DNA of 64,000 bases from Legionella santicrucis (GTDB lineage: Bacteria > Pseudomonadota > Gammaproteobacteria > Legionellales > Legionellaceae), in assembly GCF_001468135.1 (NCBI RefSeq), contig NZ_LNYU01000005.1, positions 16,329 through 80,328 of the forward strand. Reading direction: 5' to 3'. Below the pieces are notes generated by a model, which did no database searches, was not told the DNA's origin, and worked only from the letters and a program-made list of their open reading frames with translations. The translations under genes and the position numbers were made by a program. Each line of letters opens with the position of its first letter. Position 1 is the first letter of the stretch. Positions 45,005 to 53,768 of this stretch are shown here, piece after piece.

Positions 45005-47575
45005 ATGAATTTCTTCGGCTACGATGATGTAAAAAAACACCCACTAGCGTCTATGATTCCGCAGGAAGTGTGGATTGAAGTTTTTAAAGGCTGGATCTCA
45101 GTTTCCGACTTCACTATTGAATTAATGGATACACCCAATGAGCAATTAAAACGTAAATTATGTAATAGGCATGTAAAAAGAGATGAAACATGGATGGCTA
45201 TAGCATTGAGTCATCCTACCATGAGCAATAGGGAGCTGATTGAAATTGGAATGTATTTACGCTTGGATTACTCGGATTTACTTGATCTTGCAGTCATGTT
45301 GGGAGATAGCCCCAAAAATTTAGAATTATTAAAGATGCTTTCCGAACAAGAGCCCTATTCAAACACGCTCTTTGAAAATTACTCCTTAAGAATACAAAGA
45401 GCAGCCCTAGGAGGACATATTAAGACCCTAACTTATCTTATAGATAATATTAAATTGAAGGCATCTGATAAAGGAGAAGTAATCGATTTATGTTCTATTA
45501 TTTCACAAAGAGATTATGCGGCTTTTCGCAACGCGGCAGGTAGAGGTCATTTGGAAATACTTGAATATTTGGAGGAGTTGGCGCCTCATAAGATTGCAGA
45601 AATGATTGCAGCACAATATTTCCATGCTATGCAATCCGCAGCTATGTATGGTCATATGAATGTCCTTAAGTATCTTGATAAAAAACAACCAGGAAAACTG
45701 CAAGATAAAATTTATGACAGCAAATTCCTCCTCGCTTCTTGGGCCGCTTCAGGAGGACATCTCGATGTCTTAAAGTTTTTTGAAGAAAAAATCACTAATG
45801 ACTTATTCCAGAGAATGATTGAAGCCAATGACTTTTCTGCCTTTAAAGGCGCTGCGCGCTTTGGAAAACTTGATGTTTTGATGTACTTGAAAGAAAAAAC
45901 ATCTGGGCCGTTAAAAAATAGGCTGGAAGAACAAATTTACCCTGCTTTTGTAGAAGCTGCGGACAAGAAACAATATGAGGTAATGCACTATTTATTGAGT
46001 CATGCAAATACAAGTACCTTTGCACGAATAGAAGCTCATGAAGAATACGGTGAAAATTGCGTTTGGCTATTTGTGATGCAAAAAATAAACGCCTTTCGCG
46101 TCAGACAGCAGGAAACTGAGGCAAGGAGTTTGGATGCAGTCTTTGATGTTGCATCACCTGATGAAGCGAGATTTTTATTTTATATAGCTCGCAATCTCAT
46201 TCGTAGAAATGATGCTGGTTGCATCGATGATTTACGCTTTTTACTGAACATTCCTTCGGTTAAAGCTTTGGCGCATACAGAAGTGACACCCTACCAATCT
46301 AACGAACTACTGCGCCTGGCTTTATCTGTAGGTAACCAGGGGGCAGCAAGCTTATTATTGAATATTCCTGCTGTGCGAACTTTGGCAGAGCAAAACGACT
46401 ATTATCGTCGTGAACAACACGGCCAACTTAACTTGCACGCGCTAGCTGCCGACCGTGAATCCTCCATGACCGCTTTAACCCAAGGCGAGCAGCAGCAGTT
46501 GCAAGCAGTTACTAACCGTTATCAACCACTGTTAAAACAAGCAGGGGCTGCTCAGGTGATGAACGATTTGCGCGCTACTTTGCAAGCTTATTATGAAGCT
46601 CATCCTGCCACGATCACCATCCAAAAAAATGGACATAGTCATGAGTTAATCCTACCTATGGCATGGAATGACTTTACCTCACTTCATTTAGACCCAATAC
46701 AAACCGCACAAGCCTTCAAAGCTTACTATCAAAACAAAGCGCATACTGCTTGGCGTTATCTCTCCAAGCCCAATTCCTGGATGCATGAGCATGCCAGTTA
46801 TATCTACATCAACGATACCCGTACCGAGCGTTGGTCCACTTTTGAAGAGTATCAGTCGCTCATCAGTCTTCTGTATTTGGCTGTTATCGATAAGGATACC
46901 CCATGTATTGATGAGTACACTTTGGAAACTCGTCTGGAACATTTTATCGATGAATTGGCTCACATAGGACGTGCGCACAATTGGGATCAAAGTAGATATA
47001 ACCAAAACAATAAGCTTGAACAATACGATGATCTGGAAGGAGATCGCCCCAGCTGTTTTTCCGGGGTAAAGCGCAGGCTTTTTCAATCAGTCCTCGGACA
47101 TCCGTTGCTGAAGTTGGTTACAGGAGAAGTCATTAAAGCGGAAATCAATGAATTTTTGGTGGCACATTTCAAAAAAGCAATTAATTCAAGCAATGGTGGT
47201 GCCATTAAAGAAGTTTGGGACAAAGGCATTGATGGAGAAGCATTGAGCGAAAAAGATACGAAAATAATACAAAACCTTAATGTTAGTTCAGAACAACAGC
47301 AAGACTTTAAAAACTACCTGTCCAAAAAATATGGTTCTTCTTTTGCAACCAATCTAATCCTCATTAATCTGGTGGATAAAGCTTTTGAATTAACGCCAAC
47401 TTTAACATCCCATTTATTTAAACATGGCGGATTAATGATGGAGTTTTTTGATAAGTTACAAGTTTCAGCAGTACCAGTGGAACATTTCGCCCAGAATCCT
47501 AACCGGTTGTTCGCAACGAGAGCCTCTCAAGCTCAAAACGATGAAACACCTTTATCAGAGTTAACACCTAGGTAA
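45005..47575 (+). CDS. Ankyrin-like repeat protein with a Legionella-type C-terminal domain, effector candidate
   Basis: 856 residues from ATG 45005 (AGAGG 10 nt upstream; ATG 44996 is too close to it). Residues about 13-60 (MIPQEVWIEVFKGWISVSDF) faintly resemble an F-box. About 110-340 carries six or so ankyrin-like units of the A-x-x-x-A-A-x-x-G-H-L-x-V-L-x-Y-L type with long linkers. The C-terminal half holds a dense domain (AYYQNKAHTAWRYLSKPNSW, RWSTFEEYQSLISLLYLAV, EDFIDELAHIGRAHNWD-like, DDLEGDRPSCFSGVKRRLFQ) that I associate with ankyrin-type Dot/Icm effectors, though I cannot verify it. The C-terminal half is visibly richer in G+C than the N-terminal half, suggesting domain fusion. 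The acid/Ser/Thr-rich tail fits a Dot/Icm signal. Confidence 0.78.
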   Translation: MNFFGYDDVKKHPLASMIPQEVWIEVFKGWISVSDFTIELMDTPNEQLKRKLCNRHVKRDETWMAIALSHPTMSNRELIEIGMYLRLDYSDLLDLAVMLGDSPKNLELLKMLSEQEPYSNTLFENYSLRIQRAALGGHIKTLTYLIDNIKLKASDKGEVIDLCSIISQRDYAAFRNAAGRGHLEILEYLEELAPHKIAEMIAAQYFHAMQSAAMYGHMNVLKYLDKKQPGKLQDKIYDSKFLLASWAASGGHLDVLKFFEEKITNDLFQRMIEANDFSAFKGAARFGKLDVLMYLKEKTSGPLKNRLEEQIYPAFVEAADKKQYEVMHYLLSHANTSTFARIEAHEEYGENCVWLFVMQKINAFRVRQQETEARSLDAVFDVASPDEARFLFYIARNLIRRNDAGCIDDLRFLLNIPSVKALAHTEVTPYQSNELLRLALSVGNQGAASLLLNIPAVRTLAEQNDYYRREQHGQLNLHALAADRESSMTALTQGEQQQLQAVTNRYQPLLKQAGAAQVMNDLRATLQAYYEAHPATITIQKNGHSHELILPMAWNDFTSLHLDPIQTAQAFKAYYQNKAHTAWRYLSKPNSWMHEHASYIYINDTRTERWSTFEEYQSLISLLYLAVIDKDTPCIDEYTLETRLEHFIDELAHIGRAHNWDQSRYNQNNKLEQYDDLEGDRPSCFSGVKRRLFQSVLGHPLLKLVTGEVIKAEINEFLVAHFKKAINSSNGGAIKEVWDKGIDGEALSEKDTKIIQNLNVSSEQQQDFKNYLSKKYGSSFATNLILINLVDKAFELTPTLTSHLFKHGGLMMEFFDKLQVSAVPVEHFAQNPNRLFATRASQAQNDETPLSELTPR

Positions 47576-47595
47576 AAGAGAGGAATATAGTTTCA

Positions 47596-47615
47596 AGAGG
47601 GAATGGAGTCCCTCT
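47596..47615. terminator. Hairpin between the ankyrin-like gene and convergent proC
   Basis: AGAGGGA (47596-47602) and TCCCTCT (47609-47615) form a perfect 7-bp stem with a 6-nt loop, 21 bp after the ankyrin-like gene's stop and 21 bp before the end of proC. T content downstream is only moderate on the plus strand. It is a plausible shared terminator. Confidence 0.5.
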
Positions 47616-47635
47616 GAGTCGATGTTCTGTTATGT

Positions 47636-48469
47636 TTATTCTGATGGTAGCTTTTGTGAAATTTGTTCAATACGTTCTTCTGCATCTGTATAAATTTTCT
47701 TGAAGATATCAAAAAAATTGTCCATAGACAGCTTTTCTAAAGAATAAGCTGTAACGCCCTGTGGTGTAGTGACGCTTTCTCGTAAGTAGGCAAAGGAACG
47801 ACCGGATTTTTTTGCTAATTCTGCGGCGCCAAATAGAGATTCCAATGAAATTTTTTCTGCTAACTCTGCAGAAATCCCTCTACTTATCGCTGCATTTTGC
47901 AATGCTTCTAAAAATAGAAAAATATAGGCCGGTGCGCAACCAATAGGAGCAGTAAGTGTGTCTATCATAGATTCCTGATCTACCCAAAACGTGTAACCTA
48001 CATTATTAAAAAGAGCCTCAATCAATAATTTTTGCTCAGATGAGGTTGATGGACTAGCAAATAAAGCTGATGTTCCTTTGCAAAATTCACTTGGAGTGTT
48101 CGTCATGACTCGGATGATGCTTAGTTCATTATTGTTAAGCCATCGAGAAATGCTGTTTATATCTATGACACCAGCTAAAGAAATAATTATAGGATTCTTG
48201 TTCTGGAGCGTTGGGGCAATTTCCTGACAAACATCTTTCATAAATTGAGGCTTTACTGCAAGAATAATAATTTCTGTATCTTGAACTGCATGAATATTTG
48301 TTTTTGCAGATAAAACCTCTAATTCCTTGGCTAATTGCTCCGATTTATTAGGGGTGCGATTACTAAGAGTAATCAAATTTGCCGGGTATCCGCTTTTAAT
48401 AAGTCCGCGTACAAATGCGCTGCCCAAGTGGCCCGTACCTAAAATAGAAATAGATTTATTTTCAATCAT
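47636..48469 (-). CDS. proC: Pyrroline-5-carboxylate reductase ProC
   Basis: Last step of proline synthesis, reducing P5C with NAD(P)H. 277 residues. Rossmann motif ISILGTGHLGSAFVRGL at the N-terminus, NRTPNKSEQLAKEL, IIILAVKPQFMKDV, IRVMTNTPSEFCKGTSALFA, and the C-terminal substrate motif LRESVTTPQGVTAYSLEKL (the usual S-P-G-G is T-P-Q-G here). The G-x-G-x-x-G set is complete. It is downstream of galU-pgi on the same strand but separated by about 160 bp, so probably has its own promoter. Confidence 0.94.
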   Translation of the reverse strand: MIENKSISILGTGHLGSAFVRGLIKSGYPANLITLSNRTPNKSEQLAKELEVLSAKTNIHAVQDTEIIILAVKPQFMKDVCQEIAPTLQNKNPIIISLAGVIDINSISRWLNNNELSIIRVMTNTPSEFCKGTSALFASPSTSSEQKLLIEALFNNVGYTFWVDQESMIDTLTAPIGCAPAYIFLFLEALQNAAISRGISAELAEKISLESLFGAAELAKKSGRSFAYLRESVTTPQGVTAYSLEKLSMDNFFDIFKKIYTDAEERIEQISQKLPSE

Positions 48470-48630
48470 ATTGACCTATATTTTGATCTTTCAAGAAAGA
48501 TACAAGAGGAACATGTTGATGTCAAGAATCCATAGAAGTCAAAATAAAAACAATAGCTCATCATTTGATCTAAGTAAAACTGCTTTGGGTGTACGTTAGC
48601 AATAACAAAAAAACCAATCTGATTAAAGTA

Positions 48631-50082
48631 TTAGCTAATCCAATTATTTTGTCGAATTATTTCCTTAGAACTTTCAACTCCAGGTTGATCAAATGAATTA
48701 ATATTCCAGATAGTGCCTTGTACAAAAATTTTATGTTCATATAAAGAAATTAAAGAGCCTAGAGTCTTGGGGGAACAATCTGCTAATGAAAGAAGATTTA
48801 TAGGCATTTGCCCAGGGATAGCACAATAAGGATTATCTGTTGGGTTCCCTCCTTTGGTGAGTACTTCTTTATGAGCACGGCATATTTTGTTAATTACATC
48901 ATCCTCGTAGGTTTGAACACTAATTAAATCAGCTGCTACTTTGTGTGTTCCTTGGCATAAAAGCTGATAATAACTATGTTGGGCATGATTGCCTAAGCCG
49001 CCCCAGATAATAGGGCCAGTTGCATAATCTACTTTTCTTCCTTGTTTATTGATTGATTTTCCATTACTTTCCATATCAAGTTGTTGCAGATAAGAAACAA
49101 AATGTTGGAGATCTTGGGTGTAGGTCATCAATAATAAGTTATTCGTGTTTAAAAAATTAATATTCCATATGCCAAGTAATGCTAATAATACAGGCAGGTT
49201 ATTTGCAAAATTTGCGGTGCGAAAATGAATATCCATTTCATGCGCGCCACAAATGATTTCAGAAAAATGGTCGCAACCAATTGCAATACAAGAAATCAAA
49301 TTAATCGCAGAAAAGAAAGAATAACGTCCACCGACCCAATCCCATATAGGAAGAATGGTAGTAAAACCCATTTCTTGTGCTTTTTTTACATTGGCAGTAA
49401 CTGCAATAAAGTGCTTTTCAAGATGTTGTTGTAACTTAACCCATTTCAATGCTTGTTGGTAATGCGCTAAGGTTTCTGGAGTAGTAAATGATTTTGAGGA
49501 AATAATAAAAAGCGTGGTTTCTGGATTAAGTTTTGCTGCAACACGTTGAAAAGCCTGAGGGTCTATGTCAGAAATAAAATGGAATCGCAATTGATTTGTT
49601 ACTAAATCACTGAGTGAATTAATGCAAAAGAAAGGACCAAGCATGGAACCACCAATACCAATATTAATGATATCAGTAATCGGTTTTCCAGAATAACCAA
49701 GCCATTCTTTATTTCTGATTTTAGTTGAAATCTCATACATTTGTTTTCGAGCATTAATGACTTCAGGAACAATATTCTGTTGATTTATCCATATTGTTTC
49801 ACCTTCGGGGACGCGAAGAGCTGTGTGTAAAGCGGGTCTATTTTCAGTGTTGTTTATGGGTTTACCACTCATTAATGCATCTATGTGTTCGGAAAGCAGG
49901 CACTCATTGGCGAGGTCAAAAAGAGTATCCATAATTATAGAACTTACCTGTTGCCCACTGTAATCTAGAGTAATATTAGCTGCAGATTTAGAATGGTTTT
50001 TTATTTCAATGTTTTCTACGCTATCTCTTTTTGCAAGTTTTTCGAGCTTCTTCCAAGCGTTTTTTTGTGTGAGTTGTTCCAT
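48631..50082 (-). CDS. pgi: Glucose-6-phosphate isomerase
   Basis: Interconverts glucose-6-phosphate and fructose-6-phosphate. 483 residues, shorter than the 549 of E. coli, mainly through internal loops. Diagnostic stretches: INIGIGGSMLGPFF, FIISSKSFTTPETL (phosphate-binding Ser/Thr), DWVGGRYSFFSAINL with the active-site Arg, and the C-terminal INSFDQPGVESSKEI. Catalytic Glu and His regions (ESNGKSI, GNHAQHSYYQLL) are present. It starts 25 bp after the galU stop, so the two form a sugar-nucleotide operon. Confidence 0.96.
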   Translation of the reverse strand: MEQLTQKNAWKKLEKLAKRDSVENIEIKNHSKSAANITLDYSGQQVSSIIMDTLFDLANECLLSEHIDALMSGKPINNTENRPALHTALRVPEGETIWINQQNIVPEVINARKQMYEISTKIRNKEWLGYSGKPITDIINIGIGGSMLGPFFCINSLSDLVTNQLRFHFISDIDPQAFQRVAAKLNPETTLFIISSKSFTTPETLAHYQQALKWVKLQQHLEKHFIAVTANVKKAQEMGFTTILPIWDWVGGRYSFFSAINLISCIAIGCDHFSEIICGAHEMDIHFRTANFANNLPVLLALLGIWNINFLNTNNLLLMTYTQDLQHFVSYLQQLDMESNGKSINKQGRKVDYATGPIIWGGLGNHAQHSYYQLLCQGTHKVAADLISVQTYEDDVINKICRAHKEVLTKGGNPTDNPYCAIPGQMPINLLSLADCSPKTLGSLISLYEHKIFVQGTIWNINSFDQPGVESSKEIIRQNNWIS

Positions 50083-50107
50083 AACTTTCCTATTTAAACT
50101 TAATTAA

Positions 50108-50998
50108 TTATTGTGCTATAAGCCATTTGGAAAAGCTTTCACCTTCGATTGGATGTATTTTTCCTAAATCTACGTTTGCTTTTAAAAATCCAAGTACGCT
50201 ACCACAATCATAACGCTTTCCCTCATACAGGCAAGCTAAAACGGTTTCTTTTTGGAGCAGACCATTGATTGCATCAGTCAATTGAATTTCTTTATGTTCT
50301 TGGTGGGGTAATGTTCTAATTTTATCAAAAATCCCTGGTGTAAGAACATAGCGTCCCACTATAGCTGTATTAGATGAAACCTGATCTGGTTTCGGTTTTT
50401 CTACTAAATGATGTATATTCAAAATGTTATTATTCCATGGGACACCTTGAATAATGCCATAACATTCGGTTAATTCTTTGGGTACATTTTCTACTGCTAT
50501 AATACTATGACCGTATGTTTCATATAATTGGATCAACTGTTTAATAACCGGTATTTGCCCAGTCATTAAATCATCAGCTAGAATTACTGCAAATGCGTCA
50601 TTACCTATAATTTTCTCGGCACATAAAACGGCATGTCCTAGTCCAAGAGGTTTTGCCTGACGAACATAAAAACACTCCATATCCGGAGGAGTAACGGATT
50701 GAACTATAGATAAGAGTGCATTTTTATCATGGTTTCTTAGCTCATTTTCTAATTGATAGGCAAGATCAAAATGATCTTCAATGGCTGTTTTGTTATGGCA
50801 GGTGACAAAAATCATTTCGCGTATACCAGCAGCATAAGCTTCCTCAACAGCATATTGAATTAAGGGTTTATTAACTACAGTTAACATTTCTTTAGGTGCT
50901 GCTTTTGTTGCCGGTAAAAATCGCGTTCCTAAACCAGCTACAGGAAATACAGCCTTTTTTATAGAAGAAGATGTCGAATTCATTGTTAATTCATCCAT
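50108..50998 (-). CDS. galU: UTP--glucose-1-phosphate uridylyltransferase GalU
   Basis: Makes UDP-glucose from UTP and glucose-1-phosphate for envelope polysaccharides. 296 residues. The nucleotide-binding start AVFPVAGLGTRFLPATKAAPKEMLTVVNKPLIQYAVEEA (about 17-55) is exact, followed by metal-binding FAVILADDLM, VEKPKPDQVSSNTAIVGRYVL and YDCGSVLGFLKAN. ATG 50998 and ATG 50983 are both possible starts. It is the first gene of the galU-pgi pair. Upstream it is divergent from truD with about 100 bp between. Confidence 0.96.
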   Translation of the reverse strand: MDELTMNSTSSSIKKAVFPVAGLGTRFLPATKAAPKEMLTVVNKPLIQYAVEEAYAAGIREMIFVTCHNKTAIEDHFDLAYQLENELRNHDKNALLSIVQSVTPPDMECFYVRQAKPLGLGHAVLCAEKIIGNDAFAVILADDLMTGQIPVIKQLIQLYETYGHSIIAVENVPKELTECYGIIQGVPWNNNILNIHHLVEKPKPDQVSSNTAIVGRYVLTPGIFDKIRTLPHQEHKEIQLTDAINGLLQKETVLACLYEGKRYDCGSVLGFLKANVDLGKIHPIEGESFSKWLIAQ

Positions 50999-51098
50999 TC
51001 AATAACAATTATTTAAGTATGCACTGAAAATCATTTGATTTATACACTTTTTACAAGACAATTAGCGCTATAGTTTTTTCAGAGAAGGGTTGTTTTAG

Positions 51099-52118
51099 AT
51101 GTATTCATTAGATTGGTCACGAGTTTATGGTTTACCGAAGTCCACAGCAGTTTTTAAAAATACTCCCGAAGATTTTCAAGTAAATGAATTTTTTGATAGT
51201 CCATTTACGGGTCAGGGAGAACATATTCTCCTTAAAATTGAAAAAAGAGGTTTAACAACAGAGGAAGTTGTTAAATCATTAGCAAAATTACTGCGTAAGC
51301 CAATAAAATCCATTGGTTATGCTGGCTTAAAAGACAAGCAGGCGTTGACAACACAATGGTTAAGCGTTCATGCTCCAGGAGAAGTCATTCCAGGAATTGA
51401 GCATTATGCCGCATCAGGTTGGCGAGTTTTAGAATGTACTCGCCATCATAAAAAACTAAGACCAGGTTTTTTAACAGGTAATCAATTTATTATACATTTG
51501 CGAGAAGTTTCTCATTTAGAGGACTTACAGCAGCGTATCGAGCAGATTAAAGAGTTTGGGGTTCCAAATTATTTTGGTGAGCAACGATTTGGTCGTGAAG
51601 CAGGAAATTTATCTAGAGCTGAAGAAATGTTGGTGCATGGCCATAAAGTTAAGGATCGGTTTTTAAAAGGTATATATAGTTCTGCTGCACGTTCATGGCT
51701 TTATAATTTAGTTCTCTCGCAACGTGTTATAGATAATTGTTGGAATATACCTCTTCCTGGCGATGTAATGCAGCTTAGTGGTTCTAATAGTATTTTTGTT
51801 ATTGATGAGGTTAATGAGGAGCTATTACAACGAATTAAAGATAAAGATATTTCTCCTGCAAGTCCTTTACCAGGAATAAGTAAACATAAAGTAAGAGATA
51901 ATGCCTTGGAATTAATCAATAAAATTTATGCCAGTTGGCAACCATGGTTGAATGGTTTGGAGCTTTTAGGATTAGAGGAGGCTTGGCGTGCGAATATTCT
52001 GCATGTAAAACAACTTAAATGTCTCATTCAGAACAATCTAGTGGTGCTGTCTTTTATTCTTCCTGCCGGTTCTTATGCAACAGCAATATTGCGGGAATTA
52101 TGTTGTTATCAAGGATAA
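51099..52118 (+). CDS. truD: tRNA pseudouridine(13) synthase TruD
   Basis: Makes pseudouridine at position 13 of tRNA-Glu. 339 residues, standard. The catalytic Asp lies in [26 protein letters not shown] near the N-terminus and [18 protein letters not shown] with [17 protein letters not shown] are TruD signatures. The single-gene unit is divergent from galU. In other bacteria truD is beside surE and ispF, but that context is absent here. Confidence 0.95.
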   Translation: MYSLDWSRVYGLPKSTAVFKNTPEDFQVNEFFDSPFTGQGEHILLKIEKRGLTTEEVVKSLAKLLRKPIKSIGYAGLKDKQALTTQWLSVHAPGEVIPGIEHYAASGWRVLECTRHHKKLRPGFLTGNQFIIHLREVSHLEDLQQRIEQIKEFGVPNYFGEQRFGREAGNLSRAEEMLVHGHKVKDRFLKGIYSSAARSWLYNLVLSQRVIDNCWNIPLPGDVMQLSGSNSIFVIDEVNEELLQRIKDKDISPASPLPGISKHKVRDNALELINKIYASWQPWLNGLELLGLEEAWRANILHVKQLKCLIQNNLVVLSFILPAGSYATAILRELCCYQG

Positions 52119-52436
52119 TAGTAGGTAATTTCGGATTTTGTATTGTTGACGTTTTATTACGCTAGAGTTTCGTCATCCATCGCCTGACCGAAAGATCCAT
52201 TGATGAGCAAAGAAATTGGATCTTCCTGTCAAGCCGGAAGAGGACGTAGTAAATGTAAATCAACAAATTTGTTATACCTATTAATTTTGATACTTGGCGA
52301 CTTTATAAAAATCACTTTATTTTTTATGTCGGGTGGCGTGAGTAAGATAAAAAATCTTTTTATATCCAGTCTTTGTTTGAACAGTTCGGGCTGAAAACGA
52401 ATTGAAGTAAAGCCATCGCTTATTATGATACTCACG
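52119..52436. other. 318-bp gap with a palindromic repeat
   Basis: Between truD and the convergent GGDEF gene. It contains the palindromic element at 52171-52246. Open frames on both strands (52200-52394 plus, 52229-52435 minus) run across it and have no ribosome site or coding character. No clear terminator with a T run was found. Confidence 0.5.
52171..52246. repeat. 76-bp palindromic repeat element
   Basis: CGTCATCC at 52171 and AAGATCCA (52192-52199) pair with TGGATCTT (52217-52224) and AGGACG (52241-52246). Between them CTGACCG and CCGGAAG/GTCAAGCC arms also match imperfectly. The loop is TTGATGAGCAAAGAAA. The layout (CGTC ends, GATCCA/TGGATC core) looks like a mobile palindromic repeat and differs from the element at 44566. 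Confidence 0.65.
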
Positions 52437-53537
52437 TTAATCTAATGCAATTACTTCCACTTTATTTTTACCTTTATTTTTCGCTTGGTACAAAGCTTCA
52501 TCTGCGCAAGTAATGAGTTTTTCAATTTGAAGATTATAATTTGATTTTATCCATGCAACTCCCATACTCAGAGTTATTTGTCTCATAATTTCCTTTTCTT
52601 GAGGTTTATTTTGATTGAATTTATTATTAAATAAATCGCAAAGAACTAAAGACTCTTTAACTGATTGATTTACCAGAATGACTGAAAACTCATCTCCTCC
52701 AATACGACAAATGAAGTCATTAGAGCGGCGAAAAGAACTTTTTAATAATTCTGAGATGTAAATTAAAAAATGATCTCCATAAGGATGTTCTAAATTATCA
52801 TTAATTAATTTAAAATTATCTACATCGATTGATATCAAAATGATTGAAAAATGATTACGCTGCGCTATTCCCCATTCTGTTTTTAAAATTGATTCAAAAT
52901 AACGCCTATTGTATAAGCCTGTTAATGAGTCTGTTATGGATAATTGATGCAAGTCATCAATTAATACTTGTTTTTCTCTTGATAAACGAAAAACTCTGTT
53001 TAACAATAAATTATTAATTTTTGCGGAAGTGAAAAGCATGATTACAAAAAGTAAAAACATAGTAGCCAGTATGGCTCTATCAAAGTCGAATGTTGAATAG
53101 TTATAGATAATGATAGGTAAAAACATAGGCAATATATAAGCATAATAAGCCGGCAGATAAACTGATAATGAGGCAATTGCCCCTGCACTCATTCCGCCCA
53201 ATACTAAAATAATGATAAATTCTTGAAGTATGGAAATATGATGCAGCATAAGCAAATAACAAGATCCCCAGATAGCTCCCATAAGAAAAGTTAAGAGAAC
53301 AAAAAGCGTTAGAATCTTAGGAGTCATATACAGATGTTTTATCATGACATAATGACAAAAAATCCATCGGATGATGCTGCTTACGATAATAAATAAGATC
53401 CAGATAATTAATTGAGGAGGCGCTTTATTATTGAACAGATCTAAAGTTAATAATAAAGCTAAAATTATATTAAAAGGTATAGCTCTAAGTGCTCCTTCAA
53501 AAAGAAATATCATTTCCTCTTCATAAGAGAAAGGCAA
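52437..53537 (-). CDS. Membrane diguanylate cyclase (GGDEF)
   Basis: Synthesises the second messenger cyclic di-GMP. 366 residues: six or so membrane segments fill the first 185 residues, followed by a short linker and a complete GGDEF domain (about 195-363). The nucleotide site is SLTGLYNRRYFESIL and the active-site loop is an intact RIGGDEFSVIL. The product-inhibition I-site R-S-N-D lies exactly five residues before GGDEF, so feedback control is expected. No EAL domain. The membrane part is a sensor of unknown ligand. Convergent with truD. Confidence 0.92.
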   Translation of the reverse strand: MPFSYEEEMIFLFEGALRAIPFNIILALLLTLDLFNNKAPPQLIIWILFIIVSSIIRWIFCHYVMIKHLYMTPKILTLFVLLTFLMGAIWGSCYLLMLHHISILQEFIIILVLGGMSAGAIASLSVYLPAYYAYILPMFLPIIIYNYSTFDFDRAILATMFLLFVIMLFTSAKINNLLLNRVFRLSREKQVLIDDLHQLSITDSLTGLYNRRYFESILKTEWGIAQRNHFSIILISIDVDNFKLINDNLEHPYGDHFLIYISELLKSSFRRSNDFICRIGGDEFSVILVNQSVKESLVLCDLFNNKFNQNKPQEKEIMRQITLSMGVAWIKSNYNLQIEKLITCADEALYQAKNKGKNKVEVIALD

Positions 53538-53768
53538 TTTTAATCCTTAATTTCAATCTATTTTAAGTTGAGTATAGCGTATGAAAATTTAAGTGAATTC
53601 AACAGGAATGTTTTTTGGGATCACAAAATCTATCTCTTACAAAAGCAGAGGATGCATAGTGGTGATACATAAAAACTGAGCATGATGTCATTCCCAATAA
53701 CATAGAACTATTCGGTAGGAAATGATATATTTGGAGCATAATAATCAAATAAAAATCAATTAATTATC

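Noticed and set aside
46688..47086. Minus-strand open frame of 132 codons inside the ankyrin-like gene
   Set aside because: Antisense to a well-supported domain; no start signal or domain of its own.
53538..53560. Two TTAAT motifs suggestive of a PmrA box
   Set aside because: They are 8 bp apart instead of the 11-bp period of PmrA sites, and the rest of the motif is missing.
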